64,000 nucleotides of DNA from Pseudomonadota bacterium (lineage in GTDB: Bacteria > Pseudomonadota > Gammaproteobacteria > Acidithiobacillales > Acidithiobacillaceae), in contig JAKARO010000003.1 in NCBI GenBank assembly GCA_021821885.1, positions 62,001 to 126,000 on the forward strand. The letters are read 5' to 3'. This document shows, piece by piece, positions 36,256 to 46,456 of the stretch; the stretch's first letter is position 1, and each line of letters opens with the position of its first letter. A program made the position numbers and the translations under genes. The notes beneath the pieces were generated by a model, which saw nothing but the letters and a program-made list of their open reading frames with translations, was not told where the DNA came from and did not search any database.

Positions 36256-39114
36256 CTATCCGGTGTTCCGTTGGCCGGCAGCAATGGCGTTAATGCTGCG
36301 CAGAAGGGGATCTAGCCAGGTCTCCCGGAATTCTGGAGGAGTGTCCTCGCTCCTGTAGCGGCGCAGCAGTGCCAGCTGGATGTGGTTCAGGGGCTCCATG
36401 TAGACATTGCGCCTCTGCAGTGAAAAAGCGAGTCCCGGATTTTCGGCGAGGAGCTCCGGGTTTTCCAGTATGGTCAGGATTTCTCCCAGACTGCGTCCGT
36501 ATTCGTCGCGGATTTTTGCGAAGATCTGCTGCGCACATTCCTGGTCTGCAGGAAGGCCCGCATATTCTGCCGCAAGGGTCATATCGGTTTTGGCCATTGC
36601 CATGGAGACGTTTCCGAGCAGGGCGCGGAAAAAAGGCCAGTTCTGGCTCATTTCACGGAGAATCTGCAGCCTCGCGGGGCTGTTTCCCCGCCACTGTTCC
36701 AGCGCGGATCCCAGACCATACCAAGCAGGCAGGACATGGCGGGACTGGGCCCAGGCAAATACCCATGGGATGGCCCGGATGGACGACATCGACCGGTCTC
36801 CACGCTGGCGGTGGGAGGGCCTGGATCCAATGTTCATCTGGGCAATTTCATCCAGAGGGGTAGCTTCATAAAAATAGTCCATGAATCCGGGAGTGCGTTC
36901 CGTGAGATCACGGTAGACCGATTCCCCAAGCCGGGTCAGGTCCGTCATGACCTGGAGGTATTCGGCCCTCTCTGGCGGAACAGGCTGGACGAGACCGATG
37001 CTGGCACGGATCAGGCCGGCAATGCCGACTGTCATTTCATAGACAGCTGTTTCGAGATTGGCATATTTGAAGGACAGCACCTCCCCCTGTTCTGTGACCT
37101 TGATTTGGCCACGAACCGTATCCGGAGGCTGGGCAAGGATGGCCTCATAAGTGGGCCCGCCACCCCGTCCGACGCTGCCCCCCCGCCCGTGAAAGATCCG
37201 GATGTCGATCCGCCGCCGGTCTGCAAGGGCGGCCAGCCGCAGCTGGGCCTGGTATAGTGACCAGCTGGAAGAGAGGATGCCTCCATCTTTGCATGAATCG
37301 GAATATCCCAGCATGACCTCCTGCAGGTTATCCTGGCAACGGAGAATTTCTGTATACACCGGTTCATCAAGAAGACGGCTCATCACCGTATCCATGCGTT
37401 CCAGGTCATGGATGGTTTCAAACAGGGGGGTGACCGGAATTTCGCTGTACAGTCCCTGGCGTGACCATCCTGCCAGCCCGAATTCCTTTGCCAGGACCAG
37501 CACTTCAAGAATATGGCTGGCTTCATGGGTCATGGAAATGACATAACTGCCAAAACTTTTCGGACTGATTTCCTGGCGCAGCTGTGCCATGCAGCGAAAC
37601 ATGGCGCAGGTTTCGCTGGCGAGGGGCGAGAGTGGAGGGGGCTCCTGCAGGAGTGGTCCCGGACGCCTCAGTGTCTCGGAAAGCAGAAGAATCTTCTGTT
37701 CTTCGGGCATGTCCAGATATCCGCAAAATTCTGGGAGGCTGGCGTAGAGCTCCGAGATCGTCCGGGTATGGACCGTGGATTCCTGCCGGATATCCAGGGA
37801 AGCCAAGTGGAATCCGAAGGTTTCCACCAGCCAGACAAGATCCTGTACTTCATGCTCGGCAATATAGCTGTCCCCATGCCCCCGCAGGGAATCCCGGACG
37901 AGGAGCAGGTCGGCGAGAAAATACTCGTCGCTTCCGTAGGCGGGGCTGTCCGTCTGGTCCGGACTGAGCGCCTGACCGTTTTCGAGCTGCCGGAGGCGCA
38001 GGTCTAGCCGGGTGATCATATAGCGCAGCTTGCGCCGGTAAGGCTCGCTGGGGAAGCGCTGGTCTACCCATTCTGCCAGTTCAGGAAAATCGTCCGCATC
38101 TTTCTCAAGGGACGCCAGCAGCAGAGGAGATATGGCGCAGAAGCGGCTGGAATGTCCCAGAAGCTGGTAGAGGTCTGCCAGACGCCGCTGGTATTCCCGC
38201 AGGACTTCCATGCTCTGGGTACGCAGGGTCCAACCGGTAATGGCAGCGGTCACATTGGGATTGCCATCCCGGTCCCCCCCGATCCAGGAACCAAAGCGGA
38301 CGAAACCCGGGATGTCCACCTTGGCCGCTCCATAGACCCGCCTTGCGGCGCGCCTGGCTGCATGGTAGGTCATGGGTATGGCGCTGAACAGGCTGTCACG
38401 GAAGTAGAAAAGGCCGTTCTCCACTTCATCCTGTACTTGGGGCCGGTTGGCACGGACCTCCTCGGTTTCCCAGAGAATCTGGATCTGCGCCTTAAGGTGC
38501 TGAAGCGCATCATTTTCTTCTTCCCATGTCAGGGAAGAATCGTCGAGGGCCTTGCTGGTAAGGAAAATCCGCCGCAGGGCGTGGAGTACAGTCCGCCGCT
38601 TCGATTCAGTGGGGTGGGCGGTAAAGACGGGTACATACCGGATCTGTGAAAGCAGAAACTGCAGCTGTCCGGAATTGATGCCCTGATTCTGTAGACCCCG
38701 GAAGGTTTCCTCAAAAGAACCGGTCCAGAGGGCCTCGCTGCGCTGGAGCAGCCGGCGCCGCTGAACATGCTGGAATTCTTCCTCGGCAATATTGACAAGA
38801 CTGAAATAGGTATTGAACGCACGGATGACCATAACCAGATCATCCTGTGGCAGTGCGTCAATAAACCGGGCAAGTTTCTGGCGCAGTCGGGGGTCCTCCC
38901 GGCGGTGCAGCCGGATATAGCCCTGCCGGAGCTGCTCCACGGCATTAAATACACGTGGACCCGCCTGTTCTTTCAGGACTTCGCCAAGCAGGTTTCCCAA
39001 CCGTTTGACGCGAGCGCGCAGCGCCCTGTCGCTGGAAATTTTTTTGATGTCCACGCGTTGGATGTCTCCCAAAATGGTGTCTTGCCCGATGGGGCCTTTA
39101 TCTGTCCTGGGCAT
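36256..39114 (-). CDS. ppc: Phosphoenolpyruvate carboxylase
   Basis: Ppc carboxylates PEP to oxaloacetate, an anaplerotic step important in autotrophs and for glutamate synthesis. The 952-residue product has VFTAHPTESKRRT (about residues 163-175) with the catalytic His. It also has GSWIGGDRDGNPNVT (about 275-289), FHGRGGSVGRGGGPTYEAI (about 640-658) and ends in QRNTG, the usual C-terminus. It is somewhat longer than the E. coli enzyme. It is divergent from hfq, with a 166-bp intergenic region holding promoters for both. Confidence 0.96.
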   Translation of the reverse strand: MPRTDKGPIGQDTILGDIQRVDIKKISSDRALRARVKRLGNLLGEVLKEQAGPRVFNAVEQLRQGYIRLHRREDPRLRQKLARFIDALPQDDLVMVIRAFNTYFSLVNIAEEEFQHVQRRRLLQRSEALWTGSFEETFRGLQNQGINSGQLQFLLSQIRYVPVFTAHPTESKRRTVLHALRRIFLTSKALDDSSLTWEEENDALQHLKAQIQILWETEEVRANRPQVQDEVENGLFYFRDSLFSAIPMTYHAARRAARRVYGAAKVDIPGFVRFGSWIGGDRDGNPNVTAAITGWTLRTQSMEVLREYQRRLADLYQLLGHSSRFCAISPLLLASLEKDADDFPELAEWVDQRFPSEPYRRKLRYMITRLDLRLRQLENGQALSPDQTDSPAYGSDEYFLADLLLVRDSLRGHGDSYIAEHEVQDLVWLVETFGFHLASLDIRQESTVHTRTISELYASLPEFCGYLDMPEEQKILLLSETLRRPGPLLQEPPPLSPLASETCAMFRCMAQLRQEISPKSFGSYVISMTHEASHILEVLVLAKEFGLAGWSRQGLYSEIPVTPLFETIHDLERMDTVMSRLLDEPVYTEILRCQDNLQEVMLGYSDSCKDGGILSSSWSLYQAQLRLAALADRRRIDIRIFHGRGGSVGRGGGPTYEAILAQPPDTVRGQIKVTEQGEVLSFKYANLETAVYEMTVGIAGLIRASIGLVQPVPPERAEYLQVMTDLTRLGESVYRDLTERTPGFMDYFYEATPLDEIAQMNIGSRPSHRQRGDRSMSSIRAIPWVFAWAQSRHVLPAWYGLGSALEQWRGNSPARLQILREMSQNWPFFRALLGNVSMAMAKTDMTLAAEYAGLPADQECAQQIFAKIRDEYGRSLGEILTILENPELLAENPGLAFSLQRRNVYMEPLNHIQLALLRRYRSEDTPPEFRETWLDPLLRSINAIAAGQRNTG

Positions 39115-39131
39115 ACGCAGAATGGTGTTAA

Positions 39132-39158
39132 ACTATAGGGAACGGCGGCAAAGGTCAA
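39132..39158 (-). promoter_or_regulatory. Candidate promoter of ppc
   Basis: Read on the - strand, TTGACC (complement of 39153-39158) and TATAGT (complement of 39132-39137) are separated by 15 bp, slightly short of the optimum. The -10 lies about 18 bases from the start codon, so the leader would be very short. Confidence 0.4.
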
Positions 39159-39250
39159 AAATCTGTTACCGGGCCGGTCCTTCTGCCGGTGCCATCCGCT
39201 TCCAATGGTATCGGGGCGCTTTTTCGGGTAGTCTCAACACCATTAACAAG

Positions 39251-39259
39251 TGCCATAAT
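39251..39259 (+). promoter_or_regulatory. Extended -10 promoter of hfq
   Basis: TGCCATAAT (39251-39259) is an extended -10 element (TGn plus CATAAT). No good -35 is visible. The start site would be near 39266, giving a leader of only about 15 bases that contains the AGAAGGAG ribosome-binding site. Confidence 0.5.
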
Positions 39260-39280
39260 GCAAGATAGAAGGAGATAATA

Positions 39281-39550
39281 ATGGCCGGTCAGCAAAAAGG
39301 ACAGATTCTGCAGGATCCTTTCCTCAACCTCCTGCGAAAAGAGCACGTTCCGGTAGCAATTTATCTCGTGAACGGGATCAAGCTGCAGGGTTTTATTGAA
39401 TCATTTGACCAGTTTGTTGTCCTGCTGAGAAACAATGTGAGCCAGATGATCTACAAGCATGCCATATCTACCGTGGTTCCCAGCCGGGATGTGCGGCTGC
39501 CACTGCCCGAGGTGGAAGAAGGGGGAGTGGCCGAAGGGGGCGCGGACTGA
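39281..39550 (+). CDS. hfq: RNA chaperone Hfq
   Basis: Hfq is the hexameric Sm-like chaperone for small RNAs. The 89-residue product has [22 protein letters not shown] (Sm1, with the proximal-face residues), the rim region, and [12 protein letters not shown] (Sm2, with the conserved Y-K-H). The acidic C-terminal tail is short. AGAAGGAG precedes the ATG. The presence of hfq is relevant to the candidate sRNAs near 62.4 kb. Confidence 0.97.
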   Translation: MAGQQKGQILQDPFLNLLRKEHVPVAIYLVNGIKLQGFIESFDQFVVLLRNNVSQMIYKHAISTVVPSRDVRLPLPEVEEGGVAEGGAD

Positions 39551-40860
39551 GCCTGGATAGCGCAGAACCGAAATCTCACAGGGACCGTGTTCTTCTCCTG
39601 CACGTCCTCGTGGATGGGGAAGCAGATCCGGATGCCGGTGCGGAGTTCCGGCATCTGGCCGAGGATGCCGGTGCGGAGATTGCCGGTTTTTTGACCGTTC
39701 GCCGCCAGCGCCTTGATCCAGCCACCTGTATCGGCCGGGGAAAGGTGGCGGAAATTGCAGAACGGATCGCCGGGGAAGACATCGGGCTTGTCCTTTTTGA
39801 CCGGATGCTCGGGCCGGTCCAGGAACGGAATCTCGAAAAGGCCTGGTCTGCCCGGGTGGTGGACCGGGTAGGCCTTATTCTCGATATTTTCGCCCGGCGT
39901 GCCCGTACCCATGAAGGAAAACTCCAGGTCGAACTCGCACAGCTTACCCGTCTGCGGACACGTCTGGTGCGCGGATGGACGCACCTTGAGCGCCAGCGGG
40001 GAGGCATTGGACTGCGGGGGCCCGGAGAAACCCAGCTTGAGACAGACCGTCGCCTGATTGGGGAGCGAATCCGGGTTCTGCGTGCACGCCTGGTCCGTGT
40101 GGCTGCCCAGCGTGCGACCCAGAGGCGCGCCCGGCAGCGTGCCCCCGTGCCGACGGTAGCGCTGGTTGGCTACACCAATGCCGGAAAATCTTCGCTGTTC
40201 AATGCCCTGACAGATACCGGCCAGTACGCCGCAGACCGCCTGTTTGCAACCCTGGACCCTTCGGTGCGCCGGCTTTCCGGAGGGGAGGGCTCAGGCATCC
40301 TCCTTGCGGATACCGTAGGTTTCCTGAGGGATCTCCCTACGGAACTGATTGCTGCCTTCCGGGCAACCCTCGAGGAAGTGAACCAGGCACAGCTTCTGCT
40401 GCATGTGATTGATGGAAGCTCGCCAGAACAGGAGGCGCAGGCCGCTGCGGTTGAGGAGGTTTTGCGTGAAATTGGTGCCGGAGACCTTCCGCGGCTGCTG
40501 GTGATCAACAAGATTGACCGTACAGGCGAGGAACCCCTGGTATTCTATGATCCGGGTGGTCTGCCCAGGGGGGTTCGGGTGAGTGCCAGGACCGGACAGG
40601 GTCTGGATCTTCTGCGGGCCCTGCTGCCACAGTGCCTTGGAAAACAGCGCCTTCTCCTGCGCTGCAGCCTCGGGCCTGCCGAGGGTGCCCTGAGATCCCA
40701 TCTGCACCGGTCCGGGAAAGTCCTGGAAGAATGCTTTGATGCCAATGGTACCGGGCATCTCCTGGTGGAGATTGATGCCGAGAAATGGAGGCGCCTGCAG
40801 TCCGCCTATTCTACGGAGAGTTGTCAGCGGAGCGATCTGCCCCATACAATGGGCGCATAA
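39547..40860 (+). CDS. hflX: Ribosome-associated GTPase HflX
   Basis: HflX splits stalled or heat-damaged ribosomes. The product has the N-terminal domain with [13 protein letters not shown], the [14 protein letters not shown] and [18 protein letters not shown] segments, and the G domain with [22 protein letters not shown] and NKID. The first normal start codon is GTG 39610. However, the conserved first strand (RVLLLHVLV, which aligns with E. coli AVLVHIYF) lies upstream of it. The only in-frame candidates upstream are CTG 39547, which overlaps the hfq stop and has a GGGGG tract 6 bases before it, and CTG 39553. I give CTG 39547 with reserve. Confidence 0.88.
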   Translation: MSLDSAEPKSHRDRVLLLHVLVDGEADPDAGAEFRHLAEDAGAEIAGFLTVRRQRLDPATCIGRGKVAEIAERIAGEDIGLVLFDRMLGPVQERNLEKAWSARVVDRVGLILDIFARRARTHEGKLQVELAQLTRLRTRLVRGWTHLERQRGGIGLRGPGETQLETDRRLIGERIRVLRARLVRVAAQRATQRRARQRAPVPTVALVGYTNAGKSSLFNALTDTGQYAADRLFATLDPSVRRLSGGEGSGILLADTVGFLRDLPTELIAAFRATLEEVNQAQLLLHVIDGSSPEQEAQAAAVEEVLREIGAGDLPRLLVINKIDRTGEEPLVFYDPGGLPRGVRVSARTGQGLDLLRALLPQCLGKQRLLLRCSLGPAEGALRSHLHRSGKVLEECFDANGTGHLLVEIDAEKWRRLQSAYSTESCQRSDLPHTMGA

Positions 40861-40880
40861 TTCTGGGCAAGGAGAGCGGC

Positions 40881-42110
40881 ATGCCATGGAGTGATCCGGG
40901 CGGAAGCGGCAATCAGAACGGTAATCAGAACCCTTGGGGGCAGCGATCCAAAGCCTCTGGAACTTCCTGGAACATAGACAAGATCACGCAGGAATTGCGC
41001 AAGCTGGGTGGCCGCATGGGGAATGGACGGAGGAGAGGTCTTCCCCGTCCGCAAAAACAGTGGTTCCGCTGGCTCCCGGGCGTAGCCATTGCGGCTGTGG
41101 TCCTTGTATGGCTATTTTCGGGTTTTTACATGGTTGGAGCCGGGCAGGAAGGAGTCGTCCTCCAGTTTGGGCGTGTTACCGGTGTGACTTCTCCTGGATC
41201 CCACTACCATTTTCCATATCCTTTCCAGACGGTTCTGCTGGTCGATGTTGGCCAGTCCCGGCGGCTGGTTCTGGGTTACGGAGGAACGGACGTATCCCCC
41301 AATCCCGGACGGATGCTTACGGCGGACGGGAAAACAGTAGATGTCCGCTATGCCGCCCAGTACCGTATTGCCAATGTCCAGGAATACCTGTTTTCCACAG
41401 TTAATCCCCAGCAGATCCTGGCAGACATGCTGGCTTCTGCCATGCGGCAGACGGTTGCAAGACAGGATTTCGGCGCACTGCTCACGGCTTCCAAAGCCCC
41501 TCTGGCGCATTCGGTCCTTGTACAGGCTGATGCGTTTCTGGCCGGCATCCACAGCGGTCTGAAGCTCGAATCCCTGCAGATTCTCGAAATTTCTCCTCCG
41601 CATGCCTTGCAGCCAGATTTTGCGTCGGTCCGGAAAGCCGGACAAACTGCAGGGCAGGAGCAGGGGGCTGCCAGGGCAGTAGCCGAAAAACTTCAGGCTC
41701 AGGCAAAAGAACAGGCAGCGGAGCGGGTCACGGCTGCAAGGGCGGAGGCTGCGCGTCTCGTTACCCGGGCCCGGGGAGACGCGGAAAGGTTTGATGATGT
41801 ACTCAAGGTATATGAGAAAAATCCGAAGGTCGTTGCAGAACAGATGTATCTCGAAACAATGCAGAGCATTCTGGCCCACGCCCGGAAAATCGTGGTTAGC
41901 GGAAAAAATGGCGCGACAACGGTAGAGCTTGGGCTCCCACCTTCTGCTGCGACAGATTCCCTTCCGGCCGGGGCGCCACCAGGTAGTGCTACGGTTTTGG
42001 CCCCCTCTCCCGGGAAGGCGCAGAATGGCAAGAGTACTTCCGTCCAGCCTGGCCGGGGTCTTCCCGGAACACTTCAGGGGCTCCACGGGACCAAAGGAGG
42101 TACAGCATGA
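40881..42110 (+). CDS. hflK: HflK band-7 membrane protein
   Basis: HflK forms with HflC the large SPFH complex around the FtsH protease. The 409-residue product has a glycine/asparagine-rich cytoplasmic N-terminus, one membrane segment (about residues 70-90), and the SPFH/band-7 domain (VGAGQEGVVLQFGRV onward). A coiled, alanine/glutamate-rich region lies at about 260-310, and the tail is proline/serine-rich. ATG 40881 has AAGGAG (40869-40874) at ideal distance. It overlaps hflC by four bases. Confidence 0.93.
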   Translation: MPWSDPGGSGNQNGNQNPWGQRSKASGTSWNIDKITQELRKLGGRMGNGRRRGLPRPQKQWFRWLPGVAIAAVVLVWLFSGFYMVGAGQEGVVLQFGRVTGVTSPGSHYHFPYPFQTVLLVDVGQSRRLVLGYGGTDVSPNPGRMLTADGKTVDVRYAAQYRIANVQEYLFSTVNPQQILADMLASAMRQTVARQDFGALLTASKAPLAHSVLVQADAFLAGIHSGLKLESLQILEISPPHALQPDFASVRKAGQTAGQEQGAARAVAEKLQAQAKEQAAERVTAARAEAARLVTRARGDAERFDDVLKVYEKNPKVVAEQMYLETMQSILAHARKIVVSGKNGATTVELGLPPSAATDSLPAGAPPGSATVLAPSPGKAQNGKSTSVQPGRGLPGTLQGLHGTKGGTA

Positions 42111-42988
42111 AAGCCAGCCGCTGGGGGGCGGTCATTCTGGGGGCGGCCCTGCTGCTTTTCGTTCTCTCTTCCAGCTTCAGCATTCTGCTGCCCGGTGAGA
42201 ACGGGCTCCTGATTGGTTTTGGTGGCCATGTGGTTTCCGTGGATCGCCAGCCAGGACTGTATTTCCACTGGCCCATGTTCGAGCAGGTCCGGATTGTGGA
42301 TACCAGACTGAGAAGCCAGAATACGGGTCCTGTGACGGTCCGTGGTCCCGGGGGAGCGGACATGATGGCCAATGCCTTTGTCCAGTGGCAGATAGCGGAC
42401 CCCCGACAGTTTTTCCGGCAGGGCCTCAGCATCCCGCTTGCAGAAAGCCGCGTGAGCAGTGCGGCCGGGGATGTCCTGGGCAGCCTTGCGGACCAGCTTG
42501 TCGCAGGACCGGTGGGGCGTGGGCACCCTAGGGCGTACTGGGAAGGACAGTTCCTGGAAAGGGTATCTGCTGCGCTGGCTCCGGACGGTATCCATGTGGT
42601 GGCTGTGCATGTCCTGGAAACCGGCCTGACACAGGCGGCGCAGAAAGCGGCATTCCAGGAAGAGCGCCGCCAGCTTGCAGGGAAGGCGAAGAAGCTTCTT
42701 GCAGAGGGTGGGGCCATGGCCGCCCAGATCCATGCAGAAGGAGAGAAGAATCGTGTGCAGATTCTTGCGGATGCTTACAGGCAGTCCCAGGCAATTATCG
42801 GCAAAGGACAGGCGCAAGCCGCCAGAATCTATGCAGCCGCCTATGGCGGAAATATTCGTTTCTACAGTTTCTACCGCAGCCTGGAAGCCTACCGCAAGGG
42901 CCTAAAGCATGGGGCCGTGGTGGTTCTTGGTGCAGGATCCCCTTTTCTCCGCTATTTTCATGAGGGCCTGGAGCCGTACCATCAATGA
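42107..42988 (+). CDS. hflC: HflC band-7 membrane protein
   Basis: HflC is the partner of HflK. The 293-residue product has an N-terminal membrane segment (about residues 7-26) and the band-7 domain beginning LLPGENGLLIGFGG. Later segments include ERRQLAGKAKKLLAEGGAMAAQIHAEGEK and a C-terminal FYRSLEAYRKGL, typical of the family. It overlaps both hflK and hisZ by four bases, so the five genes from hfq to hisZ form one tight unit. Confidence 0.93.
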   Translation: MKASRWGAVILGAALLLFVLSSSFSILLPGENGLLIGFGGHVVSVDRQPGLYFHWPMFEQVRIVDTRLRSQNTGPVTVRGPGGADMMANAFVQWQIADPRQFFRQGLSIPLAESRVSSAAGDVLGSLADQLVAGPVGRGHPRAYWEGQFLERVSAALAPDGIHVVAVHVLETGLTQAAQKAAFQEERRQLAGKAKKLLAEGGAMAAQIHAEGEKNRVQILADAYRQSQAIIGKGQAQAARIYAAAYGGNIRFYSFYRSLEAYRKGLKHGAVVVLGAGSPFLRYFHEGLEPYHQ

Positions 42989-44211
42989 TATCCAGTGACG
43001 CATCCCCCGCCTGGCTGCTCCCCGCCGGCTTTGAGGACTTGGGCCCCTGCCAGGCAAGCGCCCTTGAACACCTCCGTCGTGAATTGCTGGATCTGTACGT
43101 AGTCTGGGGGTACAGGCAGGTTATCCCGCCCATGCTTGAGCATCTGGAAAGCCTGCTGACCGGAAGCGCCGCCGATCTGGATCTGCAGACCTGGAAAGTG
43201 CTGGACCAGGCCAGTGGGCGGCTGCTGGGGTTCCGTTCTGACATGACACCCCAGATGGCGCGAATGGATGCGCAGATGTCCCGCGACCATGAACTCCGCC
43301 GTCTCTGCTATGCCGGAACGGTGCTTCGTGCCCAGCCCGACGCTTTGGGAGGGAGCCGGGCCCCCTTCCAGGTGGGGGCCGAGCTTTTTGGCGTCGCGGG
43401 GCCGGAAGGGGATCTGGAAATCCTCAGTCTTATGGCGGAAACCCTGATGCGCTGCCAGGACGCCCCGCTTCTGCTGGATCTGGGCCATGTGGCCATTTCA
43501 TTGGCCCTGGTCGAAGCGACGGGACTTGCAGGGAGCCGTCGCGCGGCACTTTTGCGTCATCTGGAGCGGAAAGCCTGGGCGGATGTCCGCCAGCTTCTCC
43601 TGGAGGCCGGGGTGGCTGCCGGGATTCGCGATGATTTTGCCCTTCTTGCCCATCTCCGGGGGGAACGGCAGATTTTGGATGTGGCGCGGAAAGGCCTTGG
43701 CCAATATCCTGCAATCCGGAAAGCGACCGATACCCTTGAAGCGGTGTGGGAGGCGTTCTCTGGGCGATATCCACAGATTGATGTGGCCTGCGATCTGGCC
43801 GAACTGCAGGGACACCGTTATCATACCGGGCTGCTGTTTGCCATTTATGGACCCCAGAGGGGAAACGCCCTGGCCCAAGGCGGGCGCTACGATGGCATTG
43901 GAGAGGTTTTTGGGCAATCCCGCCCAGCTACAGGTTTCAGTATTGATCTTCGTCCCTTGCTGAAGGAAACCGGCGGGAACCATCCGGATTTTCGGGTCTG
44001 GGCACCCCCGGGCCAAGATGCCGAGCTCTGGAAAAGCATCTGTGACCTTCGCACCAGGGGGTACACCGTCGTCCAGGAGCTGCGCAGTGAACTGCGGGAC
44101 CAGCCCGACCAAAGCCTGCCAACCGGATATGATGCGGCACTGCAGCACGATGGTGGAGGCTGGAAGTTATGGAAGCCTGATCCTGACGGCACCTCCTTTC
44201 CCTCCCTTTGA
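42985..44211 (+). CDS. hisZ: ATP phosphoribosyltransferase regulatory subunit HisZ
   Basis: HisZ is a HisRS paralogue without charging activity that activates the short form of HisG in histidine synthesis. The 408-residue product begins WLLPAGFEDLGPCQA and has FRSDMTPQMARMDAQ, APFQVGAELFGV and GGRYDGIGEVFGQSRPATGFSIDL. These parallel HisRS motifs 2 and 3 but lack the full catalytic set. Placement between hflC and purA is the usual one in beta- and some gammaproteobacteria. It implies that hisG elsewhere in the genome is of the short type. Confidence 0.92.
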   Translation: MISSDASPAWLLPAGFEDLGPCQASALEHLRRELLDLYVVWGYRQVIPPMLEHLESLLTGSAADLDLQTWKVLDQASGRLLGFRSDMTPQMARMDAQMSRDHELRRLCYAGTVLRAQPDALGGSRAPFQVGAELFGVAGPEGDLEILSLMAETLMRCQDAPLLLDLGHVAISLALVEATGLAGSRRAALLRHLERKAWADVRQLLLEAGVAAGIRDDFALLAHLRGERQILDVARKGLGQYPAIRKATDTLEAVWEAFSGRYPQIDVACDLAELQGHRYHTGLLFAIYGPQRGNALAQGGRYDGIGEVFGQSRPATGFSIDLRPLLKETGGNHPDFRVWAPPGQDAELWKSICDLRTRGYTVVQELRSELRDQPDQSLPTGYDAALQHDGGGWKLWKPDPDGTSFPSL

Positions 44212-45528
<1,317 letters not shown>

Positions 45529-45598
45529 GGCGGTTTTGGATTTCCCCATAAACTTTGCGTATCATTGAAGGCATGAAAACATGCACACTGCAGTCAAA

Positions 45599-45643
45599 TC
45601 TTCATGAAACTGTCGCACCTTTTTCACATTTCCGGGTCATACT
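45599..45643 (+). promoter_or_regulatory. PHO-box-like array before the ornithine-lipid operon
   Basis: Three repeats lie 11 bp apart: TCTTCAT (45599-45605), CTGTCGC (45610-45616) and TTTTCAC (45621-45627), with spacers GAAA and ACCT. Exactly 10 bases later lies CATACT (45638-45643), a four-of-six match to a -10 box. The geometry is the same as at pstS in this window. The middle repeat is close to the PhoB consensus half-site; the outer two are weaker. Confidence 0.6.
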
Positions 45644-45679
45644 GTTAGCCAGTTTGTCCTGAAACAGGGAGAGCCCTAG

Positions 45680-46456
45680 ATGCTCAATGCCCAGCCCCAT
45701 GGTGATGTGGAAAATCAGACCCGCAAAGGTGAGAGGTCCCTGCGCCTCTATCTGGCCCGGCACCAGGACGAGATAGAGGCCGCCCAGAGGCTTCGTTACC
45801 GTGTATTCAGTTCCGAGTACGGAGCCCAGCTTAGCGGAGCACCGGGCCTCGACCAGGATGAATACGATCCTTTCTGTGAACATCTGATTGTCGAGGATGA
45901 AACCCGGCAGGAAGTAGTAGGAACGTACCGCCTTTTTCTCCCGGAGCAGGTCCATCGGGTTGGCCGGTACTACGCGGAGACAGAGTTTGATCTCTCGCGG
46001 CTGCTGGCTCTGCGCTCCCGGATCCTGGAACTTGGCCGCTCCTGTGTTCATCCGGATTACCGGCAGGGTGCCGTCATCGTCCTGCTATGGTCCGGACTGG
46101 CGGAAGCGATGGCCATGTGGGAAATTGACTATCTGATGGGCTGCGCCAGCGTCCACAGTACGGAAGGGCCTGCCTTGGGTGCGCTGTACCGGAATCTGCA
46201 GGACCATCTCACGCCGCCGGAACAGAGGGTATTTCCGCTCCGTCCGGTTCCAGGCTTTAACCCCCAGGCAGAGGTGGAAGCTGCTGTGTTGCCCTCCCTT
46301 CTGAAAGGCTATTTGAGGGCCGGAGTACGTATAGGTGGGGAACCCTACTGGGATCCACAGTTTCATTGCGCCGATTTCTTTGTCTGGTGCGAATCCCGCC
46401 TGATTACACCCCGGTATCAGCAGCGTTTCCTGGATCCTGTAGAAGCGGCCAGATGA
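45680..46456 (+). CDS. olsB: Ornithine-ACP N-acyltransferase (OlsB-like GNAT)
   Basis: The 258-residue product belongs to the OlsB/putative hemolysin acyltransferase family. It has LRYRVFSSEYGA near residue 38, DEYDPFCEHLIVED, VVGTYRLFLP, YYAETEFDLSRL, LELGRSCVHPDYR (about 119-131) and YLMGCASVH. OlsB adds a 3-hydroxyacyl chain to the alpha-amino group of ornithine, making lyso-ornithine lipid. The stop overlaps a PlsC-type acyltransferase that would add the second chain. The start ATG 45680 has GGGAG about 8 bases upstream. A PHO-box-like array precedes it. Confidence 0.82.
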   Translation: MLNAQPHGDVENQTRKGERSLRLYLARHQDEIEAAQRLRYRVFSSEYGAQLSGAPGLDQDEYDPFCEHLIVEDETRQEVVGTYRLFLPEQVHRVGRYYAETEFDLSRLLALRSRILELGRSCVHPDYRQGAVIVLLWSGLAEAMAMWEIDYLMGCASVHSTEGPALGALYRNLQDHLTPPEQRVFPLRPVPGFNPQAEVEAAVLPSLLKGYLRAGVRIGGEPYWDPQFHCADFFVWCESRLITPRYQQRFLDPVEAAR

